Part shown: positions 11,266 through 12,132 of the stretch, piece by piece
Layout: every line of letters begins with the position of its first letter
How positions within the stretch are numbered: the first letter of the stretch is position 1
DNA from: Methanosarcinales archaeon
GTDB lineage: Archaea > Halobacteriota > Syntropharchaeia > Alkanophagales > Methanospirareceae
Direction: 5' to 3'
DNA length: 12,132 nucleotides
Assembly (NCBI GenBank): GCA_003661125.1
Contig: QMVO01000026.1
Location: forward strand, 1 to 12,132
Made by a program: the position numbers and the translations under genes
Notes under the pieces: model-generated
Told to the model about the DNA's origin: nothing
The model's database searches: none
Seen by the model: the letters and a program-made list of their open reading frames with translations, nothing else

Positions 11266-11817
11266 ATGCAAGCGATGGATTCACTTATCGAGAAAATCAA
11301 ATCTTTCGAGTGGTGCTGGCATATTGAACACGATATACGAAGATACGACTATTGGGATGAGAAACTTCAAGAGATAGGTAAAGTAATCAAAATTAAGAAG
11401 ATAACTAGGTTAATTACTCACTTTCTATTTATCGGAGAAACCATTGATTTGATAAGGATACCAGCTTTTTTTGAATTTGACAATGAAGGGACAGGATTCG
11501 AGATGTTCTATAAGGACTCGCACACGGGCGCGAAGTGGTACATGAAGAAAAAAAAGTTAGGAGGTGATAACATGCCAAGATGTCCGAAATGTGGTAAGGA
11601 AATAGATCATCTAAAGGATTTCTCGCCTGTGTGGCAGGAATACAAAATGACAATTGACGAGAATAGCGATGCTCACTATGAGTTTGTTGATGATTCACTT
11701 CCGATAGATAGTATGAATGACGAATACCAATGCCCTGAATGCGAAGAGGTTCTGTTTACATACGCTGATGATGCAATAAAGTTTCTAAGAGGCGAAACAC
11801 TAACAAAAGGAGAGTAG
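11266..11817 (+). CDS. 183-residue frame joining an unknown domain to a zinc-ribbon domain
   Basis: ATG at 11266 (a second at 11275 could also serve). Residues 1-98 are mixed alpha/beta (LIEKIKSFEWCWHIEHDIRR, LITHFLFIGETIDLIRIP, FEMFYKDSHTGAKWYM) ending in KKKK, encoded by an A8 run. Residues 99-102 (LGGD) are encoded by an AGGAGGTGAT ribosome site, followed at residue 103 by a complete zinc-ribbon protein. Such ribosome sites elsewhere in this operon lie between genes and often overlap a stop. Removing one A from the run would place TAG over the site, so the fusion may be a sequencing or slippage effect. Both halves are of unknown function. It converges on the homing-endonuclease gene with an 18-base overlap. 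Confidence 0.75.
   Translation: MQAMDSLIEKIKSFEWCWHIEHDIRRYDYWDEKLQEIGKVIKIKKITRLITHFLFIGETIDLIRIPAFFEFDNEGTGFEMFYKDSHTGAKWYMKKKKLGGDNMPRCPKCGKEIDHLKDFSPVWQEYKMTIDENSDAHYEFVDDSLPIDSMNDEYQCPECEEVLFTYADDAIKFLRGETLTKGE
11548..11574 (+). promoter_or_regulatory. A8 slippage-prone run and internal ribosome site
   Basis: Eight A residues (11548-11555) are followed directly by GTTAGGAGGTG (11556-11566) and an ATG at 11572, five bases past the Shine-Dalgarno sequence. The run could slip during transcription or translation: in the present frame the genes fuse, and with one A fewer the upstream gene ends at TAG inside the ribosome site. Confidence 0.6.
11572..11817 (+). CDS. 81-residue zinc-ribbon protein, internal start
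   Basis: Same frame as the 183-residue reading frame, but with its own strong AGGAGGTG ribosome site 5 bases before ATG, so it is probably made on its own. MPRCPKCGKE (C4, C7) and CPEC (C54, C57) form a zinc ribbon with a 46-residue insert of acidic, helical or extended character (VWQEYKMTIDENSDAHYEF). The C-terminal helix (DDAIKFLRGETLT) closes the domain. It resembles small viral zinc proteins that adapt RNA polymerase or bind nucleic acid; no direct evidence for either. Confidence 0.65.
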   Translation: MPRCPKCGKEIDHLKDFSPVWQEYKMTIDENSDAHYEFVDDSLPIDSMNDEYQCPECEEVLFTYADDAIKFLRGETLTKGE

Positions 11818-12132
11818 TGTGTGCTGTCCGGGGTCCCACACATAACTCGAGGAGGACTTTTCTGCACTATTCTCAGTAACTCCACGCATGTTCAATTTTT
11901 TCATTTCCAGATAGTATTCATACGCTTTATTCTTTATCCACTGTGAGCGAGTGTGGTTGGTAATGCACTTGCGATAGAATTCCATTCCCAAATCCGCTTG
12001 TATCCGCTTGACAATGAGAAACGGGCGAACCTGCTTGAGCAGTCGAAATGTCTTCTCGCCTCCTACACTCCATATCTGAATATCTTTCCAATTTTTTGTT
12101 TTGTATCTTCTCCATGATGTCCAGCCACCATA
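11800..12132 (-). CDS. LAGLIDADG-type homing endonuclease, C-terminal part (5' end outside window)
   Basis: Read leftward from the window edge: 110 residues with no start, ending at a stop at 11800. The pattern YGGWTSWRRYKTKNWKDIQI, then WSVGGEKTFRLLKQVRPFLI and VKRIQADLGMEFY matches the C-terminal half of the LAGLIDADG endonuclease repeat (a beta sheet with basic and aromatic residues, then an LL-x-x-x-x-P-x-L-I-x-K-x-x-Q-A helix). The LAGLIDADG helix itself would lie outside the window. Residues 54-76 form a basic region and the tail from residue 85 (TENSAEKSSSSYVWDPG) is low in structure. Such enzymes cut DNA at a specific site and spread an intron, intein or free-standing gene. It overlaps the opposite gene by 18 bases and is oriented against the operon. 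Confidence 0.75.
   Translation of the reverse strand, partial: YGGWTSWRRYKTKNWKDIQIWSVGGEKTFRLLKQVRPFLIVKRIQADLGMEFYRKCITNHTRSQWIKNKAYEYYLEMKKLNMRGVTENSAEKSSSSYVWDPGQHTLLSFC

Noticed and set aside
11817..11844. TGTGTG...CACACA between the convergent genes as a terminator hairpin
   Set aside because: Only six pairs around a 13-base loop and no T run; too weak to call.
1..12132. CRISPR array, tRNA or rRNA gene, insertion sequence
   Set aside because: No spaced direct repeats, cloverleaf-type sequence, rRNA motifs or transposase motifs were seen on either strand.
1..12132. Whole-genome UGA recoding
   Set aside because: Several genes end at TGA overlapping the next ATG with sensible C-termini, and Trp is coded by TGG throughout.

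Overview
This window looks like part of an archaeal mobile element (virus, provirus or plasmid). No housekeeping, ribosomal, capsid, portal or terminase gene is visible. The evidence for an archaeal host is the promoter style (TTTATATA-type TATA boxes, one with a purine-rich BRE-like stretch in front), strong GAGGTGA/AGGAGGTGA ribosome-binding sites, and a fused archaeo-eukaryotic primase plus SF3 helicase as the replication protein. A methanogen or ANME-type euryarchaeal host would fit, but nothing in the sequence proves a host lineage.

Layout. Positions 1-3617 form a leftward operon: the 875-residue primase-helicase (3617 to 990), then progressively smaller genes at 932-570, 573-388 and 404-252, and a doubtful one at 222-16. 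Positions 3618-3771 are an AT-rich divergent control region. It carries a near-perfect 26+26 bp inverted repeat (24 of 26 positions match) with a TATA box in each arm, so both operons appear to share mirror-image promoters. Positions 3772-11817 hold about 28 tightly packed rightward genes, most under 100 codons, with ATGA overlaps and strong Shine-Dalgarno sites. Recognisable among them are a dUTPase/dCTP-deaminase-fold protein (6886-7296) and a DEDD 3'-5' exonuclease of the DexA/Rv2179c-like type (8845-9378). At the right edge a leftward gene entering the window (12132-11800) encodes the C-terminal half of a LAGLIDADG-type homing endonuclease and converges on the long operon.

How the genes fit together. 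This reads as an early or replication module: primer synthesis and unwinding (primase-helicase), nucleotide-pool control (dUTPase-like), and nucleic-acid trimming (exonuclease). Around these are many small accessory proteins. Three groups stand out: about nine zinc-ribbon or cysteine-cluster proteins, four 20-60-residue membrane proteins between 4874 and 6880, and a three-member family of small paralogues (4285, 5957 and 9579).

Oddities worth checking are two small genes with an in-frame TGA followed by coding-like sequence (5605 and 6232), an A8 run that fuses a gene to a zinc-ribbon gene that has its own ribosome-binding site (11548-11574), and a recurrent A-rich AAAAACGAA element at or next to gene junctions. 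There is no gene-free stretch longer than 300 bases, and I saw no tRNA, rRNA, CRISPR array or insertion sequence.
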